Of a DNA stretch of 64,000 bases, positions 10,901 through 23,000 are shown piece by piece. This DNA comes from Brugia malayi (lineage: Eukaryota; Nematoda; Chromadorea; Rhabditida; Onchocercidae). The stretch lies in assembly GCF_000002995.4 (NCBI RefSeq), contig NW_025062479.1, forward strand, positions 10,955,721 to 11,019,720. The letters are read 5' to 3'. The notes below the pieces were generated by a model, which saw only the letters and a list, made by a program, of their open reading frames with translations, ran no database searches and was not told the origin of the DNA. The first letter of the stretch is position 1. The number at the start of each line of letters is the position of its first letter. The position numbers and the translations under genes were made by a program.

Positions 10901-11652
10901 GATTTAGCACGTTTAAGAGGTGTTAAATATTTTACATGGACAAAAAGTGATAAAGTATTTCCAGTTGGTGACGGTATACATCCACAAACGGGTAAGCTAC
11001 ATCAAAAATTTCAGAATTATCGATTTGATCGGGATGAATTTCGAAGGCTTGTTCTGATGGTAAGCGTGATTTTTTATGTTTGTTTGTAGGTTGAATTTTT
11101 AGGAATTTCTCATCGTATCTTTTAGTGAAGTTGTAAATATATTAGCTTTAATTGAATTTGATTATTCATATATTTTAATTTGCAGGTATGAATTTAATAG
11201 ATGAAATAATACAAATTAGAGATTTCAAATATTTTTTCATAATACTGATTATTATTTTTTGCTTGAATTTTTCAAATTTCTTGATTTTTTTCTTTTTTTT
11301 TTTTTTGCATGATAAAGCAACTTTTGTGTGAGCTATGTTTTAATCTTTGTTCATTTTAAACATTCAAAGTACAGTTCAAATTATATATTTTTTTTTAATG
11401 GTCATAGCTATGAATGAATTATAAAATTTGTTCCTTTGAAATTTATTAGTATTTTTCAAAATTTTTGCTAGTAATTATAGCAGTATTCATTATGGATAAG
11501 AAGTTTATGTAAAATTAAAATATTAAAAAAAATTTTATATGTCATAAAATCAGTTCAGTTTATTTAAGCAAGTGGAATATGTGCTAAGTCATCCAGCATA
11601 TGTCATAGAATTACGGAAACAAAAACGAAAACAGCATAATGAAGAACTGTGA
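1991..11652 (+). CDS. EOGT: EOGT: EGF-domain-specific O-GlcNAc transferase
   Basis: Twelve exons join in phase to 525 residues (human EOGT has 527): 1991-2158, 2465-2565, 3066-3177, 3303-3400, 3528-3638, 3837-4047, 4284-4451, 5101-5256, 10042-10100, 10192-10311, 10870-11059, 11569-11652. The enzyme adds O-linked GlcNAc to EGF repeats of secreted and membrane proteins such as Notch and matrix proteins in the ER lumen. Visible family marks: signal peptide [70 protein letters not shown] with [21 protein letters not shown] and KVFP. The C-terminus HNEEL resembles the HDEL ER-retrieval signal of vertebrate EOGT. Odd points: exon 8 has no AG before it; the position of vertebrate Asp-Tyr-Asp reads Val-Asn-Thr; intron 8 (5257-10041) holds an antisense gene; and a decayed copy of an exon boundary follows exon 10. 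Confidence 0.96.
5658..8221 (-). CDS. Four-pass membrane protein nested in an EOGT intron, unknown family
   Basis: Exons on the minus strand: 8221-8180 ([17 protein letters not shown]), 7939-7795, 7481-7396, 7188-7096, 7018-6884, 6505-6309 and 5838-5658 (stop TGA). They join in phase to 292 residues. The first ~120 residues are polar and soluble. Four hydrophobic segments follow: one across the 7188/7018 exons ([20 protein letters not shown]), one at [20 protein letters not shown], one at the start of the 6505 exon ([19 protein letters not shown]) and one in the last exon ([17 protein letters not shown]). A basic tail follows. An extra exon at 6234-6150 is open and bounded by TTTTCAG and GTAAC but does not fit the phase of the last exon (see findings). 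A possible AATAAA lies at 5520-5515. I do not recognise the family; a tetraspan-like topology is all that can be said. Confidence 0.75.
6150..6234 (-). CDS. Possible alternative exon of the nested membrane-protein gene
   Basis: An 85-base segment lies between a strong acceptor (CACTTTTCAG) and a donor (GTAACA). It is fully open in one frame: it starts [14 protein letters not shown] and continues [14 protein letters not shown]. If the preceding exon ends early, at 6383 (GAG then GTTACT), this exon follows in phase 0 and gives a natural loop between membrane segments 3 and 4. It then exits in phase 1, whereas the last exon as sequenced needs phase 2. If the preceding exon uses its perfect GTAAGT donor at 6308, this segment hits a TAG within four codons and would act as a poison exon. 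Coding potential is visible; usage is inferred. Confidence 0.5.
10381..10480 (+). repeat. Decayed tandem copy of the EOGT exon 10/intron 10 boundary
   Basis: The ~100 bases at 10381-10480 align with 10280-10380, which carries the last part of EOGT exon 10 and its intron start. Shared landmarks in order are TTTT-CCGG, TGG.CT.TCATCTT, AATTG.ATG, CGTT(T)CATATAT, a T-rich run, and TTTAGYGAAG at the end. The copy has lost the exon reading frame match and the donor, so it reads as intron. Exon 11 of the gene lies further on, at 10870. Confidence 0.7.
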
Positions 11653-14600
11653 AGAATTGTTTATTTTGTTTATGCAAATTTTGAATATGGGCTTTTAATT
11701 GTAGATTTGATTTTTTTTATTCTGTATTTTTTTTTTTAATTTAATTCATTTATTATCATTTTAAGTTAGATTTCGTTATTTTATGTAAAATATTGCAGCA
11801 AATTTTAAGCTTATCGTACATTTGATAGAGAAAATAGCTAATGGGATTGTGTAAATTAGATTAGCCTGAAATGATTGATGAAATTAATTCAATTTGTGTT
11901 TAGATCGTTTTTATCAGTTTTTTTTATCTATTCATATAAAAATTATTGCATCTTTTAGTTTAAATCAGAATAACATTTTACCTTCCTCAGTTCTAGTTAT
12001 TATTTGCTTTTTATTTCTATTACAAAATTTAATGATCGTCGAGGAGCATCATTCTGTCTCTTTTTTGTAGGAGAATGAAAGATATGGGTAAAATTAGAAT
12101 TGTAATCATTTCAGAGCAAAATTATGTGACGAAAGTAGTTGCACCTTTTAGATGAAATTCTTTATGAAAATTGTTAATTAGCTTACTTTTTCATATCGTA
12201 AATGATATTCTTTCATATCGATTGGCTTTCATTTCCTTTTTTTTTTTGAAAAATTGTAAAATATATTTGTTACTTGTTTGAATTTGTTAAATTGTTTTCT
12301 TGTTATTATTGTTGTAATTGTCTGAACAAATACTTCATGTATTTCTTTTCATTTTCTCTGTTTTTTTCTTTTTTAAAGAAAATACAACCGATTAATAATT
12401 TGTTAAGTACCAAGAATTTTTTTATACCATCATTTATGATTAGTAAAATAATAATTATTATTGATATTGGATGACATCTTTTTACACTCATAATGACTGA
12501 ATATTTTTATTAATCTTAGTATTACATTAGTTACTGCAAAATTTCGTATTATTATTTATTCATAATGATTAAATAATGTTAATTATCAATCATAAAAGAA
12601 TCAATAATGATTATTAGTATTGCAATGATGAAGGAGAATGAAATGTTGAATTAAGTGATAGAATTATGACATTACTAATCAGTAAATCTTCAACATTTGT
12701 TATCTCTTTGATAAACGGAAATGCGTCATTAAATGCAATGAATAAACTACTAAACATCAGTGGGATGTGAGTGAATAGACACTGATGAATGATAATTTAT
12801 TAAATTTATTAATTTAACAATATAATACAGTAAACAAATAGCAGTAATTGATATGTGAAAAGCACTAACTTTGTATTATGAAATTTCATAGTTTATTTAA
12901 ATATTGAAAAAGAAAAAAACAAAAAAAAGGAGGGAAACAGAAATTTTAATTGTCAGGAAAGCGTATGGTAAAGTTTTTATTTATTTATTTTAATCAATCA
13001 GTTCCTAGCTATTTGTAAAAAAAAAAAGATAAATCAATAATCGGTGATAATAGGGGAACAATAATTTTGTTTTTACCGCTAAAGTACAATCGAAAGTATA
13101 ACTTCAACAATTTTTCTATTTTTGGTTTTTAATTGAATAAAAAAAAAAATGAAAGAGAAGAAAAAGGGAGGGAGAGAAAGAAAAAGAAAAACGAAGAATA
13201 AGCAAAGGAAGGAAGAGAAAAATGATTGATAATCACTTTTCCAACTTTTTGTGCTAAAATCTGAAAATAATTTTTACATTACCAATTTGTAACAAAATAT
13301 GGAAAGCATATTATTATACCTCTCTCTTCTTTCTTTTTATTTCTTATCCCACTTTTTCTTTTCTCATAATAATATCTGACAATGCAATTCATTAAATTAA
13401 AAATCAAAATTTTCTGTCATTTGTCTCATAATATATTAGTCAGTATGTCTTAAGTTATATACTTACAATTTTCTTCATAAATTTTTCGCTATGCTTAATA
13501 ATTTTTAGTTAAAATAAATTTAAAATTTGTTATATCAAATGATGATTTCTTTATTATCAACTTTTTTATTGAATATAAGAGATAAGAAAATTTTAACATT
13601 CATTGCAATTTTGCGTAATAATAAAATTCAAATTAAAAAAACTAAAGACGTATAAGAGACGATAATAATAGGTGGGATAAATAAACAACGAAATTTTCAA
13701 ATCATAATAACATAAATATCAAATATTTGTTTATTAGAACAAATTAATTAAACGGATTGATGTCATTAAGTCATTAACTAGTTGTCACTATTATCGTCAT
13801 TATCATTACCAATTAAATTATCAATTATTATCAACTCAATACTCATTTGATAGCAGTGACGATGATGATAAAATATCTGGTGACTATTATTATCATTTAC
13901 CATATAAAAAGTTTGTTATGCAAAATTTTTGAATTAATTTATGAATAAAATAATGAATTCAATAGTTACATTTGATTAAAATGTTAATTAAATTTTACCA
14001 TTTAAAAGTGCAATGAGTGCTTATTGATCAGTGAATTATTTAAGAAATAAAATTCCAATATTGTCAGGTAATCATTTTATCATAAATGAATGATTAATTA
14101 AATTTTGTGATATTAACGATTTTTTTTCCTTTTAATATTATAATAATATTGGTTGCAAACATATGAGAAAAATTTCCTTTCTTCAAGTCATTTCGAAAAT
14201 TAAAGTGAAAAAAAAAAAACCTATATGTGACCAAAGGTACAATAATGGTACAATAAATGACAAAATTTCCATATTAATGAAATGAAACAAAAATAGCAAA
14301 TCATCGTAGAAACAAAAAAAAAAGCTAAATGAGAATTAAATTTTAATATTAACAATGAAGCTATGCTAAATACAATAAGTTTATTATAATTTATATAAAT
14401 CATAATTTAAAAAAATTTTTTTTGTAAATTAAAATATTAAAAATGAACTTTTTTTTAATTCTTTTGCTCTCTCGTTATCATTTTATTTTTTAAAAGAATC
14501 ATCGCATAACTGATGATGATTACATTTGAGCTGATTGGTGAATAGAAGAAGCAAGTACTTCGAAATGTCAACAACAATACGCTTTTAGCACAAATGCTTT

Positions 14601-16125
14601 AAAAAAAGAAAGAAAAGATAAAATCCGAAATCCATTGGGAGTAACGGATAATGTTTTCTTTACTTTAAGTAAAATTCAATTTTTTAATTTTCATTTCATT
14701 GCTGCAAAGCAAAATCGGCAATTGAAATATACTTTTTTTTTTAGCAATCCTTAAAAAATATAGTGTAGTTGTCTGATTTGTTATTTGAAATTAGTTTTTA
14801 GGAAGGCGATGAAGTGGCGATTGTGGTATGGAAGAAAATGGTAAAAATATCAACAAATTGTTGATATTTCGAATTCATTATTGTCGTTTTTCCTTATTCT
14901 TTTTTTAAAAACAAAACATTTTTTTGTTTAAGTTATAAGAATTTTACCAATTCGTAATTTAACATGTTATTCCAGATTTTATAACTTCAAATAATAGAAA
15001 TGATGATGCACTGATAAAATTTAAATTATTATAAGATTAATATGGTGATTATTATTTCGTTTAATAGTGTTAAGTTTTTGATTACTAATTGCAATTCTTA
15101 ATAGCACAATTTTTCTTTTTTTTGATTAATGTCTTTGAATGCAAACTATTTTATAATTAAACGCTTAATTATTTTCAATTAAATAGCAAAATTTAACATA
15201 AAAATATATCAATTATATGACATTCATATATAAATGTTATAATAATAATAACATTAATAATAATAATAAATAATAATAACAATAATAATAATAATTCCTT
15301 AAAAATAACAAAAAGAAAAATAAAAAATCCTTTTGCGAAAGAAATTAAAAGATTGTTACCATTATTATAATATTCCAATAGTCACTGGACGATTAATTTC
15401 CAAAATTTTAATTAAAAGAAAAAAGTAGCATTTTTCATATCATTTCTAATTTAACATTATTTTCTACAACTTCATTATTCTTCTAATTCAACTACATTTT
15501 ATCATGGAATAAAAGTTAATTTAATATGAAATTCATTACATAACAATAGATATTTGCTAACAAAAAAATAAAACAAGTTAAAAAAAATTAAAAAAACGAA
15601 AGTTTTGTTATTGATGATGACAACATGTAAACCCAATTAATTAGGTTAAATTTATCATAAGCAAATCAGTTCGTCATTTGTGTCATTCTTTTCTTTCATT
15701 TCCATTTTTTTTCTCAAATCACATTCTATGGAAAATAGTTCATCCATTTAATTATATACATTTCCTTTTTGCAATCATTAAAAATTTTTTAGTTTTTACT
15801 TTTTGCAATTTTTGGCCAACCGTTCTTTGCATTATTAGCATTAGTGACAAATAACAGTTGCACTTTTAAAAATAAATGACCATCCCAAATTGTGATATTA
15901 TCAAGAAATGATTAATTCATTTATTATTTAATAATGAAATTTTGAATAATAATAGAAGCTGTGAAAATTTTTGTTCTTATTTTGTTATTTATAATTCACT
16001 AATCTTCATGCAATTAAGTTGTAAATATTAACTTAGCAATTTGATCAAAAATTTTTGTTATTCAAAAAATAATTAAAAAATTAAGTTAACTTTCTTTTTT
16101 TGTCATTAGATATCACTTTTAAAAG

Positions 16126-16126
<1 letters not shown>

Positions 16127-16200
<74 letters not shown>
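16127..16200. repeat. Trinucleotide microsatellite (TTA)n
   Basis: An uninterrupted TTA repeat of roughly 23 units that grades into TCATTATCATTATTATTG-type variants up to about 16270. It produces a spurious poly-leucine open frame. It is located in the gene-free region upstream of the GPCR gene. Confidence 0.9.
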
Positions 16201-16208
<8 letters not shown>

Positions 16209-19200
16209 TATTGTTATTACTATTAATGATCATTATTAATATTATTACTGCTACTATTATTATTTTATTATTATTTTTATCAGCAAAAGTAATTTTTATC
16301 TATAAAATGATAAATGTGACAAATAATTTTGCAGTGATAGTGGAAAAGAAATTTTAAACAAATTTAATTTTCCTTGTCTAATGTATGTTAATTAATAAAA
16401 AATTTGGAATTGCAATTAATTTAGAATATTCATTAAAAATAGAGTGAAAATAATTATGTTTAAAAGTTTGTTGACAAATGATCATTTCATTAATGATAGT
16501 GATTTACCATATATTATTAACTTGATGTTATTTTTTCTGGAACTTTGATATATTCTTTAACGATTAACAATTAGACCTCTTTATCTCGTGTTTACTTTCT
16601 CTTTTCTTTCCTTTTTTTATTATTCATTAATTTAAATTTAAATTCCCTTTCCAGTGGTTTTCATTTCTTCTTAAAAAATAATAGCATATTGCTAACATTT
16701 TTATAATATTAAGGTAAATATTATAAATTAGTAAATCTAAAATAAAATGGTTTCCTGTGTCAAAGTCCGGATTTAAAATTGTTTTTTATTATCTTGATAT
16801 AATTTCAGGAGATTAATAACCACTGTGAATACATCACTTTGTTTGTTTGTTTGACCATTCAGTTGATTATTATCAAAAATGAAAACATTGAATATCACAA
16901 TTATTATTCAAAAAGAAAAGAAAATGCAATAATTTTACTATCACTTACATTTTTTTAATCATAGATTTATTTTTGTTTGCCTTATTATTACTCTTCTTTT
17001 TCCTTATTTTAAATCACTTTTTATTTTCTGGTCTTTCAATTTTTTTTATTTCATATATAACTTATTATATTAGATTAAATTTGATAATGAAATGATCTAA
17101 ACTACCACCTTTATTAACTAATTAACTCATTATATTTAATCTAGTAGCATTTTATACAATTAAAATTAGAAGCCACATAATTTATATTTTTGTTTATTTT
17201 CAAAAAAAAAAAAAAAAAAAATGGCAGTAAGCAAATATTTATGATTAAAGCAAATGAAACATGAATGGAAACTATGAAATTAAAAAAAAAAGACAAAGAA
17301 AAACAAATTTTTAATGAAATTTTAAAATAAAGATTTCATCTGTTAAATTTATCTCATCTCATATTTTATCCGAAAAACACAACGGACAAAATTATTCAGA
17401 ATATTTTACTAGTATAAAAAAGTAATTATAATTGATAATACTTAAATTATATGCACATATATATATATATATATATTTATTTATTTATTTTCTACATTGG
17501 TTAATTAAGTTCTTGGTTTGATTTACTTATTTTACATGCACATTTATTCAGTTTTACACTAATTTTTTCATTTCATTTACATTATGCATTTAACTTTTTT
17601 TTTTCACCAAAAATTTTCTCTTTTTCTCCTTTCTCTATCACTTCATTTCTGCTTTTCACTTCGTAATCATTCCGTTAATCGATTATAATTTGAATAAATG
17701 AATGGGTGAAATTTTCATATATTCATTTATATTACTATTACTTCCTGGCACCATATTTCAAATTTCAGATTTATTCATTCATATTTTTTCTTAAAAGGGA
17801 TACTTTCGTCAAGTGGCGTTTTACATAAGGCTAAATAACCATTTATATTAAAACTTTCTCTCTTTTTTTATTTAATTATTTAAGAAAAAGAAGCAAAAAA
17901 AAATTAATAAAAAATAGTGATTTGGAAGAAATGGAAAAAAATAAATTTAAAAAAAAAAATGTTCGATATAGTTTATTATATTTTAATACATTAAATCAAT
18001 CAAAAACTACTCTTTTTATGAAATTCATATTTATGTAATTTTTTCATTGAAAAGAATTTGTAATTTTTCTATTGTTTGTGCTTTTTTTTTTTGTAAAAAA
18101 AAGTTGTTCTATTTTATACATTTAATGGAAATATGAAATTCATTTTTCATTTTCATTATATTAAATGATTCCTCATTTCCCCGCTCGCTACATTCGACAA
18201 GTAAATATTTTAGAAAAAAATTCAACAAATGTAATTTAACAAAAAATTTAACAAATATTTGAATCGAAAGATTTCATAAACTTACAATTTTTTGATAAGC
18301 AAAATGATTTGCACATGGATAAAAGAAGCTATATTTTAAGTATATATTCATTTTCAATCAGTTTACTAAAAAGTTTCACACTTAGAAAATGAAAAAAAAA
18401 AAATAAAAAATAATTAAGAATAAGCCTTTTCTTTCATCTCTTATTTTCTTTTTTTACATTAAAAAAAAATTTTTTTAATTTTGACACATATGTATATGTG
18501 TTATAATCGGTGCTAAATTCATTATTTTTTAAATTTTATTCTTACATATTTGTCTCTTTTTATTTTACTTTATTTTTTTATAAATTTTTATTCATTTACT
18601 CATTTTATAAAAAAAAAGGCAGTTTAATGCTATTAATTTCCCGTTTTTTTAAATTTATACTAAATTTATATTATATTTAATTTGGAAAAATAATTACCAT
18701 TCCTTTTGTATCAATTTTTTCACAAACATTTCAGAAAAAAAGAAAAGAAACGAAGCCAAAAAAATTTTTCAAACAATAATTTCTTTTTTAATAAAACTAT
18801 TAATTTAACGAATCATTCGCGACGTTTTAGAAAAATTATTGCTTAAAAGTCAAAGATACCGTGTGGAAATAAAATTCAATTGCTTCCTTAATTAATTTAT
18901 CAATGTTAAATGGAAAAAGCAAAGGAGAAAAAAATAAAATCATCATTTTAATGTTTTTTTTTAAGCTTTACCAAATAATATTCATTCATCTAAATCTTGA
19001 AATTTTGATTATTTAATTATTCAATGATTAGTATTTAATATTTTCATATTATTATATTACACCAAAGATAACTGATGCTAATTAATAAATTAAAAAAATT
19101 GCTATCGAAATGAAGTGGAATTCAAAATTATAAATAAGGCGAAGAAAAATATCTATTCAAATATTTATTATTTTGCACGGTTTCGTCTTTCTTTCTTTTT

Positions 19201-20040
19201 CTTTTTTAAATATGAAATTACAAATTTTTTTTGAGCAAATATAATGAGATGCTTTTAAGGAAACAAATTTTGATTAAACAAAAATTTTATTTTAGTTTTT
19301 GTTACATTTGTTATTTTTATAAAAAGGATAGGGAAAAAAGTTTTTTTTTAAAAATTTTAAGAAATAGAAAAAAGCACACAGAGAGAGTTGAAATTTCACT
19401 TTTATTTAAAATAATATGAAAAAATAAAAAAAGGTTCGTGATTTTATTCAAAAAAAAAACAAGATAAAGAATTACAACAACGAAAAAAAGCAAAGCAAAA
19501 TAAATGAAAAATTAAATGAATTTTCATTATATATAGTATAAGTTAGCAATTTATAATTGATTTTAAAAATTTAAACAACAATTTTACAACAAAATCGTTC
19601 GTTTTTTTTAAGTTTTATTTATTCTGAATTATTCATTTTTGTTAAATTTTTGCAGAATAAACATTTTCCAATAAAAATTCATAATCAGGCATATGATTAT
19701 ATCATTGATGTTTAACGATGATAATGAAATTGGATGATTTTAATTCATTTCCTTATTTGCATCATTTTATATTCTTCATTAATTTCAATTCACTCTCGAA
19801 TTTTTTTTTTTTTTTTTTTGTTCTCTTTTGATAATTTACAGCAATACTGTTGCTGATTTATAAATATGATCGATGTATAAATGCAAGGGAAGGACACATG
19901 AAAGAGAGAAAAAAGAGGGAGAGAGAAGGAGATAGAGTTTAATTATTTTAGTAATTTTTTTTATAAATTCGTTTTTTTTAAAAAATAATTTCGATATTAA
20001 ATATCTATAATATTTTATTGTTAATTTATACAAATATTAT

Positions 20041-20056
20041 TAAAAATTTACAGATA
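20041..20056 (+). promoter_or_regulatory. Acceptor three bases before the GPCR start codon
   Basis: AATTTACAG ends at 20053 and the GPCR ATG is at 20057, so any spliced leader would be three bases long after the junction. This is the usual geometry of nematode SL trans-splicing. A cis-spliced 5' noncoding exon further upstream is the alternative. Confidence 0.45.
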
Positions 20057-23000
20057 ATGTTCATAAGTCTAGATTCGATTAATATTTGGATAACAATAAC
20101 AACACCAACAGTAACAGCAGCAGCAGTGGCAGCAACAACAAAAGCAGCACTGATATCAAAAACAATAAAGTTTAACAGTAGTTTGTTAAATGAAACATTC
20201 AATAATTATATCAGTAGGTTAAATTTTTTATTTTATTTTTTATAAAATACAGAAAGATTCTAATAAAAAATTTATATTTTTATTAAACTAAGAAGTTATT
20301 CTCGTTGTTTGTCGTTTTCTGTTTCATTTTTTCTTCGAAAAATAATGTACAGTTTTTTTAAAAATTTGGATATATTGATTTAGATTTAAGGTATTTTTGG
20401 TATGAAGTTTTGTTGCTATTAATTTTTGACATTTTTAAGTTTTTTTTTTTTTTTTTTCTGGGATAAAATATAATTTTGGTACACTGAAAATTAAAACGAT
20501 GAAAATTTACTGCATTCCTTCTATTTTTATTTTTAATTAATTGTAGCAAATTAATGATTTCTCAAAAAAAGACAAGTGATGAAAGCAAAAAAAGAAATTT
20601 TTACTTCTGAAGTTAGATTTTTTCTTACATTCAAAATTAAATTTATAATTATTATTCATTCATCATTCTAATGAATCATTTCGCTCACTAAAAGAAAAGC
20701 AACATTATTTCCAAAAAAAAGTAAAATGAATTTTTTTAGTTTTTTGATTTTTTCTGAAAAGTACTAATGCTTTAGAAAAATGAAAAGGACGGATGTATTA
20801 AATTTTTCAAAAGTATTTTTTATAATATAAAATGTCAGCATTTTTATGAATTTTCCAATCAATCTGTTATAACTAAATCAAAATTAAAATATATGATTAA
20901 AACAAACTGAAAAATTAAAAGAACAAAATTAAAATAGAAAATTATTAGTGCAATTTTTTTCAGATACTGAAAATGATAATGAAGAATTAGTGCGAAAATT
21001 TATACGCTTAATTTTTAGTATATCCTATTTTCTTCTTTTTTTATTTGGAACAATTGGTAATGGGTAAATTTTTTTATTTTTTTAAGAAAGAAAAAAATTT
21101 TGTTTTTCAATTTCCTTTTTCCATTTTCCTTTTGGGTTATTCTTTTTAATTATTTTTTCACTCCATATTCATATATTTTTATTGTTTGATTTTTTTCGTT
21201 TCGTTTCTTAATTTTCGACAAAATATTAAAAACAAAAACAAAAAATGAAAGAAGAGAAAATTGTAGAATTTATTAATTTTAAAATAATATTACATTTAGA
21301 CAAATTTTAAATGTTAAGAATTTAAGTGACATTTTTTTTGGTGAAAATTTATTAATTGAAGCAATAGTTTTTTTAATAAAGAAAACGTGAGATATATTAA
21401 TCAATGAAAAATGGAAAGCAAATTGATTGGATATTATTATAAAGCTATTTGATACATGCATAAATCTATCTTTTAATTTTATTTAACTTTATTTGGATTT
21501 AAAATATAAAATAAAATAAATTAAATTTAAGTGAATAAAATATTTCAGGAGTGTTATTGTAATGATTGTTAATGTGTTAACAGCAACACGAAGAAAAGGT
21601 TTAAATTCAGTTCGAGTTAATCCAAGCAACACTTTACATGTTTTTATTTATATTTTGGGTAAGTTAAATAAATTATCAAATGAAAAAAACAGAAAAAATC
21701 TAATTTTGAAATTTTATTTGCACTATTTTTTTTACATTTGCATTTTAATTCATCAAATAATGACATTCGTTTTTTTTTTTTCAAGGTAGTAGAATAATTC
21801 TTAGCCAAACCTTTTAATAGTAACATTTTACAGCTCATTCAACTAAAATCAACATTTCAAATCTAAAAAAAAAAACACAGAAACAAAAAAAAAAAATTAT
21901 TACATTTTATTTTCAACAAATTTTCATATATAATTTTAATGAATAGATAATTTTAAAAAATTTTTGAAATTTAGGAAATAAGGAATAATCAAAAGAGGGG
22001 AAAAAATAACATCAAAGATAAAAATTGTTTAATTATTTTTCCGCTAATTAAAATTTTCCGTATAAATAATGAAATTGATAAGAATAAAAGTAACAATATG
22101 TAAATTCACAATGGTTAATTATTCATTTTATTTGCTTCATTAATTAATTTATTCAACAAAATTTATCTTATCAATTTCATTGATTATTTGATAATTTACA
22201 TGGTAAATGCATAAATTTTGTTCAAATATTTGATTTTTCAAAATAATTCGCTACAGTTTTTTGCACAATTCAATCAAACTAATCCATTATGGTTACGAGA
22301 TATCAAAATTGATAATGAATGAGTGAAATGCTGATAATTTCAGTGTCAACAGATTGATCACCCTGAATAAAATTAAAAAGATCAATGAGTGAATAAGTGA
22401 TTAATACGTTTTAATTGGTTTTAACTAGTTAAAACTTTGAAGAGAAACTAGCTTCAATTTAGTTACTGAAAAAATTGATTAATGAAGTAATCATTACTCT
22501 AACAAGTAATGAATTTTTCCGAAAGGCAATATCAGAAACGGATTTTTAATTAATAGAATTAAAAAACAAGAAGGAACTGATCAGAAATATTGTTATTTCT
22601 GATTATATGTATCAGAAAAATGCAAATAATTGAAATCATGAAGTGAAAAAAAAGAAAACATTAATAAAGCTATCAAAATTTTAATTTAAATCAAAACTTT
22701 TACTATTCCATCGGAAATATTTTTCTATCGAAAAAACACATTACCTTTACAAAAACCAATATTTTTTTTTTCTTATTCTAACAAAAAAAAAAATAATTAA
22801 ACTAGTTTTATTAAATAGAAAATATTTCTTAATTTATTTTGCTTCATAATTGAAATGAATTGTTTTTTTTTTTTGATTGCAAAAATTTCAATTCTATTTA
22901 AATTATTTAAATAATAATTCGATTTTTTTTAGGTTTGTCAGTGGTGGATTTTTTGGTTATTATGCATTTGCCATTTTTAATCATTGATTTATTATATGGA

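Larger units (their letters stand above)
11653..20056. other. Gene-free AT-rich region between EOGT and the GPCR gene
   Basis: About 8.4 kb without any open segment flanked by good splice sites that I can support. It is dominated by A/T homopolymers and simple repeats, including the TTA run at 16127-16200, AT/TTTA runs near 17458-17490, and AATAAT runs around 15240-15300. Open frames here are low-complexity Leu/Phe/Lys translations. The EOGT 3' end and the 5' regulatory sequence of the GPCR gene must lie within it, but I see no marker for either. Noncoding RNA genes cannot be excluded by eye. Confidence 0.6.

Noticed and set aside
16100..16357. 85-residue open frame rich in leucine
   Set aside because: It is the translation of a TTA microsatellite and has no splice sites, start context or non-repeat content.
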